Shown here piece after piece: positions 1 through 5,136 of a stretch of 5,136 nt of DNA. Under the pieces are notes generated by a model. It was not told where the DNA came from. It worked only from the letters and a program-made list of their open reading frames with translations, and ran no database searches. Numbering within the stretch: the first letter of the stretch is position 1; each line of letters starts with the position of its first letter. Origin of the DNA: Bacteroidota bacterium (GTDB lineage Bacteria; Bacteroidota; Bacteroidia; Bacteroidales; VadinHA17); the NCBI GenBank assembly GCA_016868515.1, contig VGGM01000142.1, positions 1-5,136 of the forward strand, read 5' to 3'. Position numbers and translations under genes: made by a program.

Positions 1-1
1 T

Positions 2-373
2 TCAGAGAGCAAGGAGCTTTACGAGAGGTACTGCACACATTCTTCGAAGATGGAGAGGCTTGCCACCGATGCCGAAAGGGCGTCGATAAAATACAAGCAG
101 GTTGAGTTTATGAGCGACAAGGTGGGTCAGACCTTCGAAGGTGTGATTTCGGGGGTTACCGACTGGGGTGTTTACGTTGAGATAATTGAGAACCAGTGTG
201 AGGGGATGATACACATACGTGAGCTGGGCGACGATTTCTACGAATACGACATGGAGAACTACTGTGTTCGCGGCCGCTATTCGGGCAAGGTTTACACCCT
301 TGGCGACAGGGTTATGGTTGAGGTGGTGAAGGCCGATTTGCAGAAGAAGCAGCTAGACTACCGCCTGGCCTGA
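2..373 (+). CDS. rnr: Ribonuclease R, C-terminal part (S1 domain), 5' end outside window
   Basis: Partial gene; the reading frame is open from base 2, giving 123 residues to a TGA at 371-373. RNase R is a processive 3'-to-5' exoribonuclease of the RNB/RNase II family that degrades structured RNA in the cytoplasm. The visible part starts in the end of the catalytic module, where the stretch YCTHSSKMERLATDAERAS (from about visible residue 10) is the typical RNB-to-S1 linker containing the H-S-x-x-E-R-x-A-x-x-A-E-R pattern. The S1 fold follows, with GQTFEGVISGVTDWGVYVEI, then EGMIHIREL and YTLGDRVMVEVVKADLQKKQLDYRL, all conserved S1 strands of RNase R. The protein stops right after the S1 domain, with no long basic tail such as the E. 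coli enzyme has. Its last 16 bases overlap the 3' end of the convergent ispG. VacB/RNase R is much more likely than RNase II because of the linker and the S1 sequence. Confidence 0.93.
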   Translation, partial: SESKELYERYCTHSSKMERLATDAERASIKYKQVEFMSDKVGQTFEGVISGVTDWGVYVEIIENQCEGMIHIRELGDDFYEYDMENYCVRGRYSGKVYTLGDRVMVEVVKADLQKKQLDYRLA

Positions 374-1716
374 TCGGCCTCTATCAGTTCAAGCAGTCTT
401 TCTATGGCTTCTCCGACGGGTACATTTTTGTACACCGGTTCGGTTCCCCGGTAAATATGAACCTTTCCCGCGGCAGCACCAACGTAGCCGTAGTCGGCGT
501 CGGCCATTTCACCCGGACCGTTCACCACGCATCCCATAACGGCAATTTTGAGTCCGGTAAGGTGGCCGGTAGCCTTCTTTACGTCAGCCACGGCGGCGGG
601 GAGGTCAAATTTGGTTCGTCCGCAGGTGGGGCATGATATGTAGTCGTTGCGGGTTATTTTAATACGTGCAGCCTGCAGTATGCCATCCTCAACCGATTTA
701 ACCACGTCCGGAGGCAATGCGTTGCCATTGTCGATGCTGATGGCTGTGGCCCTGCGGGGCAGCAGCAGCGGGGCAGAATCGACCGCCGCTACCACGGCAA
801 GATCGTTGTGGCAGGCAATGTTGTACTTCAGGTGCAGGGTGCTGACGCCATTTGATTCGCGTATCACGGCACCGCCGGGAGCCTCACCACCCGGGTGGAC
901 TAAGGAGTGTCGGAGAGCACTGTCGGCTATCAGCCGGGCAACAGGGATCTCCTTTTCGGGAGGCTCCGAAAGTGAAACCCTTATTGTGTCGCCGATACCT
1001 TCGGTAAGGAGGGCCCCTATTCCCATGGCTGAGCGGATGCGGCCATCCTCTCCCTCGCCCGCTTCGGTGACACCCAGGTGGAGCGGGCATGCGAAACCTT
1101 CAGCCATCATCTTTCTTACCAGCAGCCGGGTTGATTCGGTCATAACCAGTATGTTTGACGACTTCATTGAGAGCACCAGGCTGCTGAAGTTTTCGGCGGC
1201 GAAGATGCGTATGAACTCCATTGCCGAAACGGCCATGCCTTCGGGAGTGTTGCCGTAGCGCGTCATGATGCGGTCGCTGAGGCTGCCGTGGTTGACGCCT
1301 ATACGTATTGCGGTACCGTATTCGTGGCAGATTTTTATGAGAGGCAGTAGCCGTTCGTGTATCCTTTCGAGTTCGGCGGCATATTCGGCATCGGTAAATC
1401 CGGTTTTGATGAAGGCTGCCCTTTTATCGGCGTAGTTGCCCGGATTGATACGTACTTTCTCGACGAGGCGGGCGGCTGTTTCGGCAGCGGCGGGATTGAA
1501 GTGTATGTCGGCCACAACAGGGGTGTCGAATCCGGCCCTGCGTAGTTCCCTTCTGATATTGGCAAGGTTTTCGGCCTCGCGTACGCCCTGCGCGGTGAGG
1601 CGCACCAGTTCGCCGCCTGCCTCGATAATGCGTATGCACTGGGCCACCGATGCCGCAGTGTCGTTGGTGTCGGTGCTGGTCATCGACTGCAGTCTCACCG
1701 GGTTGTTGCCTCCCAT
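358..1716 (-). CDS. ispG: 4-hydroxy-3-methylbut-2-en-1-yl diphosphate synthase (IspG/GcpE); start uncertain
   Basis: IspG is the [4Fe-4S] enzyme that reductively converts methylerythritol cyclodiphosphate to HMBPP, the penultimate step of the MEP isoprenoid pathway. Counting from the ATG at 1716 (452 residues), the TIM-barrel part shows VRLQSMTSTDT (7-17), VADIHFN (68-74), RINPGN (89-94), IRIGVNHGSL (137-146), GVTEAGEG (215-222) and GIGDTIRVSL (240-249). The iron-sulfur domain carries the cluster ligands C362 and C365 (CPTC), C396 (GCVVNGPGE) and E403. Between the two lies an insert of about 80-90 residues (269-359); E. coli IspG has almost none, and most Bacteroidota have a much longer one. 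Homology starts before the ATG: the frame upstream encodes VTIGSLQ directly before MGGNNPVRL, matching the usual first strand, but no ATG, GTG or TTG occurs between 1716 and an in-frame TGA at 1774-1776 that lies in the heptamer array. The stop is TAG at 358-360. The gene is co-directional with cysS and was probably once its direct downstream neighbour. Confidence 0.95.
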   Translation of the reverse strand: MGGNNPVRLQSMTSTDTNDTAASVAQCIRIIEAGGELVRLTAQGVREAENLANIRRELRRAGFDTPVVADIHFNPAAAETAARLVEKVRINPGNYADKRAAFIKTGFTDAEYAAELERIHERLLPLIKICHEYGTAIRIGVNHGSLSDRIMTRYGNTPEGMAVSAMEFIRIFAAENFSSLVLSMKSSNILVMTESTRLLVRKMMAEGFACPLHLGVTEAGEGEDGRIRSAMGIGALLTEGIGDTIRVSLSEPPEKEIPVARLIADSALRHSLVHPGGEAPGGAVIRESNGVSTLHLKYNIACHNDLAVVAAVDSAPLLLPRRATAISIDNGNALPPDVVKSVEDGILQAARIKITRNDYISCPTCGRTKFDLPAAVADVKKATGHLTGLKIAVMGCVVNGPGEMADADYGYVGAAAGKVHIYRGTEPVYKNVPVGEAIERLLELIEADQARR

Positions 1717-1755
1717 CTGCAGTGAGCCGATGGTTACAGGGTGGCTGAGGTATGA

Positions 1756-1811
1756 GGGTTCAGGGTTCAGGGTTCAGGGTTCAGGGTTCAAGGTTCAGGG
1801 TTCAGGGTTCG
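1756..1811 (+). repeat. Tandem heptamer array, 8 units of GGGTTCA
   Basis: Eight contiguous 7-base units without spacers. Units 1-5 (1756-1790) and unit 7 (1798-1804) are perfect GGGTTCA; unit 6 (1791-1797) is AGGTTCA and unit 8 (1805-1811) is GGGTTCG. Read in another phase, the unit is CAGGGTT. The array overlaps the 3' end of the four-helix-bundle gene, whose TGA stop is at 1802-1804, and its left end reaches the 5' end of the ispG reading frame. On the minus strand the unit is TGAACCC. Because 7 is not a multiple of 3, this puts a TGA into each frame every three units. Confidence 0.97.
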
Positions 1812-2179
1812 GAGGCGTAATTCCAGTTTTCTTCGACGTATTGTATATATTTATTGATTTTACGGCCTAGTGTTTCATAAGGACCGATATGTTCATTAAA
1901 ACCTTCGATACCTGGATAAAGTTCAGCCAGCGCTGAAAGATGGTTTGTGGTTTCATCACATGAAGCGTGTGCAAAGACGAGATATCTTACGTACTCCTGC
2001 TTGTATCTTCTCCTTCCGTATCCTTCGGCAATTGTATCTTTAATTCTGAAAGTAGATCTTCTGAGCTGGCTTCCCTGTTCATAAAGCTCATATTGCGGAA
2101 GTTTCAAAGTAAGAGCATGAACCTCCATGGCAAGTTTGTAAGCTGTCTGGTATATTTCAAGGTCTCTGTATGAGCTCAT
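1802..2179 (-). CDS. Four-helix-bundle protein, 23S rRNA intervening-sequence (IVP/S23) family
   Basis: Small helical protein of 125 residues from the ATG at 2179, the usual length for this family. The start is chosen because SSYRDLEIYQTAYKLAMEVH directly matches the usual N-terminal helix (x-x-DLEVWxxAxxLAxxVY). The family signature is clear: QLRRSTFRIKDTIAEGYGRR around residues 38-57 corresponds to the Q-x-R-R-x-x-x-S-I-x-x-N-I-A-E-G core, followed by KQEYVRYLVFAHASCDET, the third helix. Homologues are encoded in intervening sequences of 23S rRNA genes (Leptospira) and scattered in Bacteroidota; they resemble the Avd accessory protein of diversity-generating retroelements. The biochemical role is not established, and no catalytic motif is visible. 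AAGAAGG directly touches the ATG. A GTG at 2224 would add 15 residues encoded mostly by the upstream heptamers. The stop codon and the last two residues (E-P) come from the downstream heptamer array. G+C in 1861-2160 is 124/300 (41%), against about 57-63% in sampled lines of the flanking genes, suggesting transfer. Transcription probably comes by read-through from cysS. Confidence 0.9.
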   Translation of the reverse strand: MSSYRDLEIYQTAYKLAMEVHALTLKLPQYELYEQGSQLRRSTFRIKDTIAEGYGRRRYKQEYVRYLVFAHASCDETTNHLSALAELYPGIEGFNEHIGPYETLGRKINKYIQYVEENWNYASEP

Positions 2180-2193
2180 CCTTCTTATCTGTT

Positions 2194-2235
2194 TACCCTG
2201 TACCCTGTACCCTGTACCCTGCACCCTGCACCCTG
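2194..2235 (+). repeat. Tandem heptamer array, 4x TACCCTG then 2x CACCCTG
   Basis: Six contiguous 7-base units: TACCCTG at 2194-2221 (four perfect copies) and CACCCTG at 2222-2235 (two perfect copies). On the minus strand these read CAGGGTA and CAGGGTG, so they share the six-base core CAGGGT with the array at 1756-1811 but in opposite orientation. The array lies directly upstream of the four-helix-bundle gene and ends three bases before the cysS stop codon at 2239-2241. Two homogeneous blocks of variants suggest growth by slippage or unequal exchange. Confidence 0.97.
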
Positions 2236-2238
2236 CAA

Positions 2239-3708
2239 CTATTCCTTTTCCCAGTCGGCGCCGTCACGGCGGTCCTTAAGCTTTACGCCGAGTGAGGCGA
2301 GCCTGTCGCGGATAGCGTCGGCGCGTTTCCAGTCCTTCTGCTCCTTTGCCTCCTGGCGCATCGCTATTATCATTTCTATTAGCGGGGCTTCAATTCCCTC
2401 TCCGCTTTTTTCTGCGGGAACCAGGCCCAGGATGGATGTGAGGAAGGTGTCGAAGAGCGATTTGAGAATATCGAGGTCGCATGAGTTCAGGCTTTCCCTT
2501 CCTTCGGCCACGGTGTTGACAATACGGGCGGCATCGAACAGGGCGGCGATGACGAGGGGTGTGCTGAGGTCGTCGTTCATGGCGTCGTTGCAGCGGGTGC
2601 GCAACGATTCCACATCGGCTGTTGAGGAGGCGGACGGTTTCAGTAACTGCACCCTAATGGCGGCGGCGAATAGCTTGCTGAGTCCGGTTTCGGCTGCCTT
2701 GAGGGCCTCGTCGGAAAAGTCAAGCGTGCTGCGGTAGTGGGCCTGCAGGATGAAGAACCTTATTGTCATCGGGCTGTAGGCCTGCGACAGCAGGGGGTGG
2801 TTACCGCTGAAGAGCTGGTCGAGGGTGATGAAGTTGCCTAGTGATCGGGCCATTTTCCGGCCGCTGATTGTGATCATGTTGTTATGTATCCAGTATCGCA
2901 CCGACTCGTGCCCAAGGGCGGCTGCCGACTGTGCTATCTCGCATTCGTGATGCGGGAATTTAAGATCCATGCCGCCGCCGTGGATGTCGAACTCCTCACC
3001 CAGGTACTTAATGCTCATTGCCGAGCACTCGAGGTGCCAGCCGGGATATCCCTCCGACCATTCCGAGGACCATTTCATAATATGTTCCGGCGATGCCTTT
3101 TTCCACAGCGCAAAGTCGAAGGGATTTCTTTTCTCTTCGCCGCCCTCGAGGTTATCGCGGCTGTTCGACATCAGCTCATCGAGTATGCGTCCCGACAGTT
3201 TCCCGTATTTGTATTTTTCGTTGTATTTGAGCACATCGAAGTATACAGAGCCGTTAGCCTCATATGCGTAACCGTTCCGGATGAGATTTCTGATCATCTC
3301 CTGCTGCTCGATGATATGGCCGGTAGCCCTTGGTTCCACCGAAGGAGGCAGTGTGTTAAGCTGGTTCATGTTTTCGTGGAACGAGTTCATGTACTTCTGC
3401 ACCACCTCCATTGGTTCGAGCTGTTCCTGCCGTGCCCTGCGGGCTATCCTGTCCTCGCCGCTGCCTGACTCTTCGTTTTCGAGATGTCCCACGTCGGTTA
3501 TATTGCGCACGTACCTAACCCTGTAGCCCAGATGCATGAGCCAGCGGTATAGTATGTCGAATGTTATGAACGGTCGGGCGTGACCAAGGTGGCTGTCGCT
3601 GTATACGGTGGGGCCGCAGACATACATGCCGGCGAATGGCGGGTTGAGGGGGATGAACTTTTCCTGCCTGCGGGTCATGCTGTTGTACAGCTGAAGTTTA
3701 TGTTCCAT
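2239..3708 (-). CDS. cysS: Cysteinyl-tRNA synthetase
   Basis: Cytoplasmic class I aminoacyl-tRNA synthetase that activates cysteine with ATP and charges tRNA-Cys; 489 residues, near the usual length for the family. The N-terminal Rossmann domain has [19 protein letters not shown], with the HIGH motif as HLGH (40-43). The second catalytic motif is KMARS (285-289) in [15 protein letters not shown], a variant of KMSKS. Zinc ligands align with the E. coli enzyme: C31, C228 ([10 protein letters not shown]), H253 and E257 ([11 protein letters not shown]). [14 protein letters not shown] (241-254) is a family hallmark. The C-terminal part holds the helical DALR-type region and ends with [21 protein letters not shown], the typical CysRS tail. 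The ATG at 3708 begins the usual N-terminus ([16 protein letters not shown]). No Shine-Dalgarno is seen, as is common in Bacteroidota. The TAG stop at 2239-2241 is three bases from the heptamer array. A promoter candidate lies about 30 bases upstream. Confidence 0.97.
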   Translation of the reverse strand: MEHKLQLYNSMTRRQEKFIPLNPPFAGMYVCGPTVYSDSHLGHARPFITFDILYRWLMHLGYRVRYVRNITDVGHLENEESGSGEDRIARRARQEQLEPMEVVQKYMNSFHENMNQLNTLPPSVEPRATGHIIEQQEMIRNLIRNGYAYEANGSVYFDVLKYNEKYKYGKLSGRILDELMSNSRDNLEGGEEKRNPFDFALWKKASPEHIMKWSSEWSEGYPGWHLECSAMSIKYLGEEFDIHGGGMDLKFPHHECEIAQSAAALGHESVRYWIHNNMITISGRKMARSLGNFITLDQLFSGNHPLLSQAYSPMTIRFFILQAHYRSTLDFSDEALKAAETGLSKLFAAAIRVQLLKPSASSTADVESLRTRCNDAMNDDLSTPLVIAALFDAARIVNTVAEGRESLNSCDLDILKSLFDTFLTSILGLVPAEKSGEGIEAPLIEMIIAMRQEAKEQKDWKRADAIRDRLASLGVKLKDRRDGADWEKE

Positions 3709-3734
3709 CGGGAAATGAATGGTGAGTGATGCTA

Positions 3735-3769
3735 CAAAAGTAATTAATCTGATGAAAAAAGGGAGAAAA
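3735..3769 (-). promoter_or_regulatory. Candidate Bacteroidota-type promoter of cysS
   Basis: On the minus strand TACTTTTG (3742 down to 3735) matches the Bacteroidota -7 consensus TAnnTTTG perfectly. The -33 element is weak: TTTTC at 3769-3765, about 22 bases away, instead of TTTG at about 19. Transcription would start near 3728, leaving a leader of about 20 nt before the cysS ATG. Confidence 0.45.
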
Positions 3770-3801
3770 CGGTTTTGGGGACCATAAAAAACGAATATTA
3801 A

Positions 3802-3832
3802 TTTGGTGAATTCGAAAAAACAACTATATTTG
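3802..3832 (+). promoter_or_regulatory. Bacteroidota-type promoter driving the intergenic small RNA
   Basis: TTTG at 3802-3805 and TATATTTG at 3825-3832 match both halves of the Bacteroidota primary sigma factor consensus (-33 TTTG, -7 TAnnTTTG), separated by 19 bases, which is the usual spacing. Transcription should start close to 3839. The next plus-strand gene begins nearly 290 bases further on, beyond a strong terminator, so the main product should be a short RNA. Confidence 0.7.
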
Positions 3833-3838
3833 TAGTTA

Positions 3839-4026
3839 TGTCTGCAGTAATCTGATGGGAAATTTTGAGGGTGTGGAGACTGCCGGCGACGGAAAAAACC
3901 TGATTTGAAGAGTATTAAAAGAGTATATTAAGATGTTTCTTTTTACCTTCAACTAACCACATTTGGTTTGAACATGATGGCCGCCAGGCCGCGCCCGGAT
4001 GATTCCTCTGTCATCCGGGTTTTTTT
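3839..4026 (+). ncRNA. Probable structured small RNA of about 190 nt, family unassigned
   Basis: This stretch is delimited by a good promoter on the left and an intrinsic terminator on the right and has no convincing reading frame. Visible pairing: CCG(3883-3885)/CGG(3890-3892) closing a GCGA tetraloop; a bulged hairpin of 14 pairs joining TTGAAG (3905-3910), GTA (3912-3914) and AAAAG (3917-3921) to CTTTT, TAC and CTTCAA (3939-3952); AACCA (3955-3959)/TGGTT (3964-3968); GGCC (3979-3982)/GGCC (3987-3990); then the terminator stem. The length is in the range of 6S RNA, but I cannot confirm that from sequence. It lacks recognisable tmRNA, SRP RNA or RNase P signatures. It could instead be an attenuated leader of the beta-propeller gene at 4124. 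Boundaries are inferred from the promoter and T-tract. Confidence 0.55.
3994..4026 (+). terminator. Intrinsic (rho-independent) terminator
   Basis: Perfect 9-bp G+C-rich stem CCCGGATGA (3994-4002) with TCATCCGGG (4011-4019), an 8-base loop (4003-4010) and a run of seven T (4020-4026). It works in the plus direction only: the opposite side has no T-tract after the stem. It ends the inferred small RNA. Confidence 0.92.
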
Positions 4027-4028
4027 CG

Positions 4029-4056
4029 GGTATCAGGTATCAGGTACCGGGTATCT
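4029..4056 (+). repeat. Short degenerate heptamer array, GGTATCA type
   Basis: Four 7-base units: GGTATCA (4029-4035), GGTATCA (4036-4042), GGTACCG (4043-4049) and GGTATCT (4050-4056). In another phase the unit is CAGGTAT, which resembles the CAGGGTN units at 1756-1811 and 2194-2235. It begins two bases after the terminator T-tract and lies 67 bases upstream of the beta-propeller gene. It flanks no gene of its own and could be a degraded or solitary copy of the same repeat class. Confidence 0.75.
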
Positions 4057-4123
4057 GTCATCGCATAATCGTCAGGTGGCTGATTTTTTCTATCTTCATG
4101 GCGTACCAACAAAAGAGAAAGAG

Positions 4124-5136
4124 ATGCGTACTATTCTATCGGTTATTTCAGTGGCATTTTTAATGACCCTTTCACCCTGTGACGGTCAGCAGGCTGATGC
4201 ATCGCGGCAGTGGCCCATGTACCGCGGGCAGTTTGCCTCGGGAGTTCTTGACGGCGCCTCGCTGCCAGATTCTTTTGATGTTGCCTCGGGGAGCAATGTC
4301 AGGTGGTCTGTTGAGATACCCGGACTGGGTCAGTCGAGTCCTGCAATATGGGGTGATGTACTTTATATAACAACAGCAATTAGCAAGGCCGACAATACCG
4401 GTCTGAAACCCGGGGTTTTTGGTGACATCGCATCGGTTGATGACACCTCGGTGCATGAATGGAAAGTTTATTGCATCGATAAGAAGTCCGGAAGGATAAT
4501 CTGGGAAAGGCTTGCCCACACCGGTGTTCCGACGATGAAGCGCCATGCAAAGTCGTCGCATGCCAGTTGCAGTGCTGCCACCGATGGCGACCATGTGGTC
4601 ACCTTTTTTGGTTCGGAGGGATTGTACTGCTACAGCTCTGATGGGGAGCTGCTGTGGAAGAAGGATTTCGGAAGGCTCGAGTCGGTATTTTTCTCAACCC
4701 GGTCGGCCGAGTGGGAGTTTGCCAGTTCTCCAATAATATACAAAGGTGTGGTGATTGTGCAGGTCGATATTATGAATGGTTCATTTGTGGCTGCATTTGA
4801 TGTAAAATCGGGCAGGGAGCTCTGGAAGAAGAGTCGTGACGAGTGGCCGGGATGGTCGACTCCCAATATCTATACCCACAACGGCCGCGATATAGTGGTT
4901 CTTAACGGCTACAAGCACAGGGGCGCATACGATTTTAAAACAGGAGAGGAGATATGGAAAATGGCGGGAGGAGGCGATCTGCCGATTCCAACGCCTGTCA
5001 TTGGCAAGGATCTGATCTACTTCAACAGCGCTCATGGCAGGGTTTCGCCTGTTTATGCCGTCAGCAAGGCTGCCACCGGCGATATCACGCTGGGTGACGG
5101 GCAAACCTCGAACCAGCATGTTAAGTGGGCGCTATT
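4124..5136 (+). CDS. Exported PQQ-like beta-propeller repeat protein, 3' end outside window
   Basis: Open from the ATG at 4124 to the window end (337 codons plus two bases). It starts with a short hydrophobic N-terminus (residues 3-17) ending in LSPC (C19): either a signal peptide or a lipoprotein signal with an unusual proline before the cysteine. The mature part begins with the hallmark QWPMYRG (29-35), then NVRWSVEIPGLGQSSPAIWGD, typical of PQQ-binding-like (BamB/quinoprotein-dehydrogenase-like) propellers of Bacteroidota and Planctomycetota. Blade motifs of the A-x-D-x-x-[ST]-G-x-x-x-W type occur at residues 117-127, 169-178 (shorter), 224-234 and 268-278. Location would be periplasm or outer membrane. 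Substrate and function are unknown: many members lack quinone-binding or dehydrogenase activity and act as scaffolds, and no catalytic residue can be named here. A purine-rich AAAAGAGAAAGAG (4111-4123) touches the start codon. No strong promoter is seen between the terminator and the ATG. Confidence 0.88.
   Translation, partial: MRTILSVISVAFLMTLSPCDGQQADASRQWPMYRGQFASGVLDGASLPDSFDVASGSNVRWSVEIPGLGQSSPAIWGDVLYITTAISKADNTGLKPGVFGDIASVDDTSVHEWKVYCIDKKSGRIIWERLAHTGVPTMKRHAKSSHASCSAATDGDHVVTFFGSEGLYCYSSDGELLWKKDFGRLESVFFSTRSAEWEFASSPIIYKGVVIVQVDIMNGSFVAAFDVKSGRELWKKSRDEWPGWSTPNIYTHNGRDIVVLNGYKHRGAYDFKTGEEIWKMAGGGDLPIPTPVIGKDLIYFNSAHGRVSPVYAVSKAATGDITLGDGQTSNQHVKWAL

Larger units (their letters stand above)
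1756..2235. mobile_element. Candidate gene cassette bounded by inverted heptamer arrays
   Basis: Directly seen: a 480-base unit made of one four-helix-bundle gene bracketed by two heptamer arrays that both read CAGGGTN towards the gene, so their orientation is inverted. The gene's stop codon is inside one array. The unit sits tightly between cysS (three bases from its stop) and the 5' end of ispG, and its coding part is much richer in A+T than both neighbours. Inferred: an inserted, possibly non-autonomous mobile cassette. No transposase, integrase, reverse transcriptase or obvious target-site duplication is visible, so mobility is not shown. The alternative is local repeat expansion on both sides of a resident gene. 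Confidence 0.4.

Noticed and set aside
363..381. GGCC-TGATC-GGCC inverted repeat at the rnr/ispG junction as a terminator
   Set aside because: Only a 4-bp stem, no T-tract on either strand, and it lies in coding sequence of ispG.
647..1258. 203-codon plus-strand reading frame opposite ispG
   Set aside because: Entirely antisense to a well-conserved enzyme, rich in serine and arginine as shadow frames in G+C-rich genes are, and without recognisable domains.
1756..1811. Heptamer array as a CRISPR or telomere-like element
   Set aside because: Units are 7 bases and contiguous, with no spacers, no long repeats and no cas genes; the position is internal between chromosomal genes, so a telomere is not supported.
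2180..2224. N-terminal extension of the four-helix-bundle protein from the GTG at 2224
   Set aside because: The added 15 residues are mostly translated heptamers, and family homology begins just after the ATG at 2179; kept only as a possible alternative start.
2884..3468. 194-codon plus-strand reading frame opposite cysS
   Set aside because: Antisense to the conserved catalytic core of cysS; no recognisable family and no start signal.
3855..3908. 17-codon reading frame starting [11 protein letters not shown] inside the small RNA region
   Set aside because: Very short, no ribosome-binding sequence, and overlaps paired RNA segments; no support for translation.
4091..4098. TATCTTCA as a -7 element for the beta-propeller gene
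   Set aside because: Only six of eight positions fit TAnnTTTG read strictly, and no TTTG-like -33 element lies about 19 bases upstream.
4172..4594. 140-codon minus-strand reading frame opposite the beta-propeller gene
   Set aside because: The plus strand here encodes clear PQQ-like propeller motifs; this frame is its shadow.

Overview
The window looks like chromosomal DNA from a member of the Bacteroidota. The evidence is an IspG with the extra segment between barrel and iron-sulfur domain seen in that phylum, two matches to the Bacteroidota promoter consensus (-33 TTTG, -7 TAnnTTTG), weak or absent Shine-Dalgarno sequences, and a PQQ-like beta-propeller protein of a type common there. Genus cannot be fixed from the sequence alone.

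Layout, left to right. (1) 2-373, plus strand: the C-terminal end of ribonuclease R, ending in its S1 RNA-binding domain. (2) 358-1716, minus: ispG (MEP isoprenoid pathway), convergent with rnr and overlapping it by 16 bases. (3) 1756-1811: eight tandem copies of a GGGTTCA-type heptamer. (4) 1802-2179, minus: a small four-helix-bundle protein of the 23S rRNA intervening-sequence (IVP/S23) family, clearly richer in A+T than its neighbours. (5) 2194-2235: six tandem heptamers TACCCTG/CACCCTG. (6) 2239-3708, minus: cysS, cysteinyl-tRNA synthetase. (7) 3709-4123: a 415-base intergenic region with a cysS promoter candidate, a plus-strand promoter, a probable structured small RNA ending in a strong intrinsic terminator, and a third short heptamer array. 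(8) 4124 to the window end, plus: the first 337 codons of an exported PQQ-like beta-propeller protein.

The housekeeping genes (rnr, ispG, cysS) are ordinary. The unusual part is 1756-2235. The four-helix-bundle gene sits between two heptamer arrays that share the core CAGGGT in opposite orientation, so they form inverted terminal arrays. The gene's stop codon lies inside one array and an upstream in-frame GTG lies inside the other. The unit abuts the cysS stop codon on one side and runs into the 5' end of ispG on the other, where no conventional start codon remains upstream of the conserved N-terminal strand. I infer a small mobile or formerly mobile repeat-bounded gene cassette inserted between cysS and ispG; no transposase is visible. 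The second item of interest is the promoter-to-terminator transcript of about 190 nt at about 3839-4026, whose RNA family I cannot assign.
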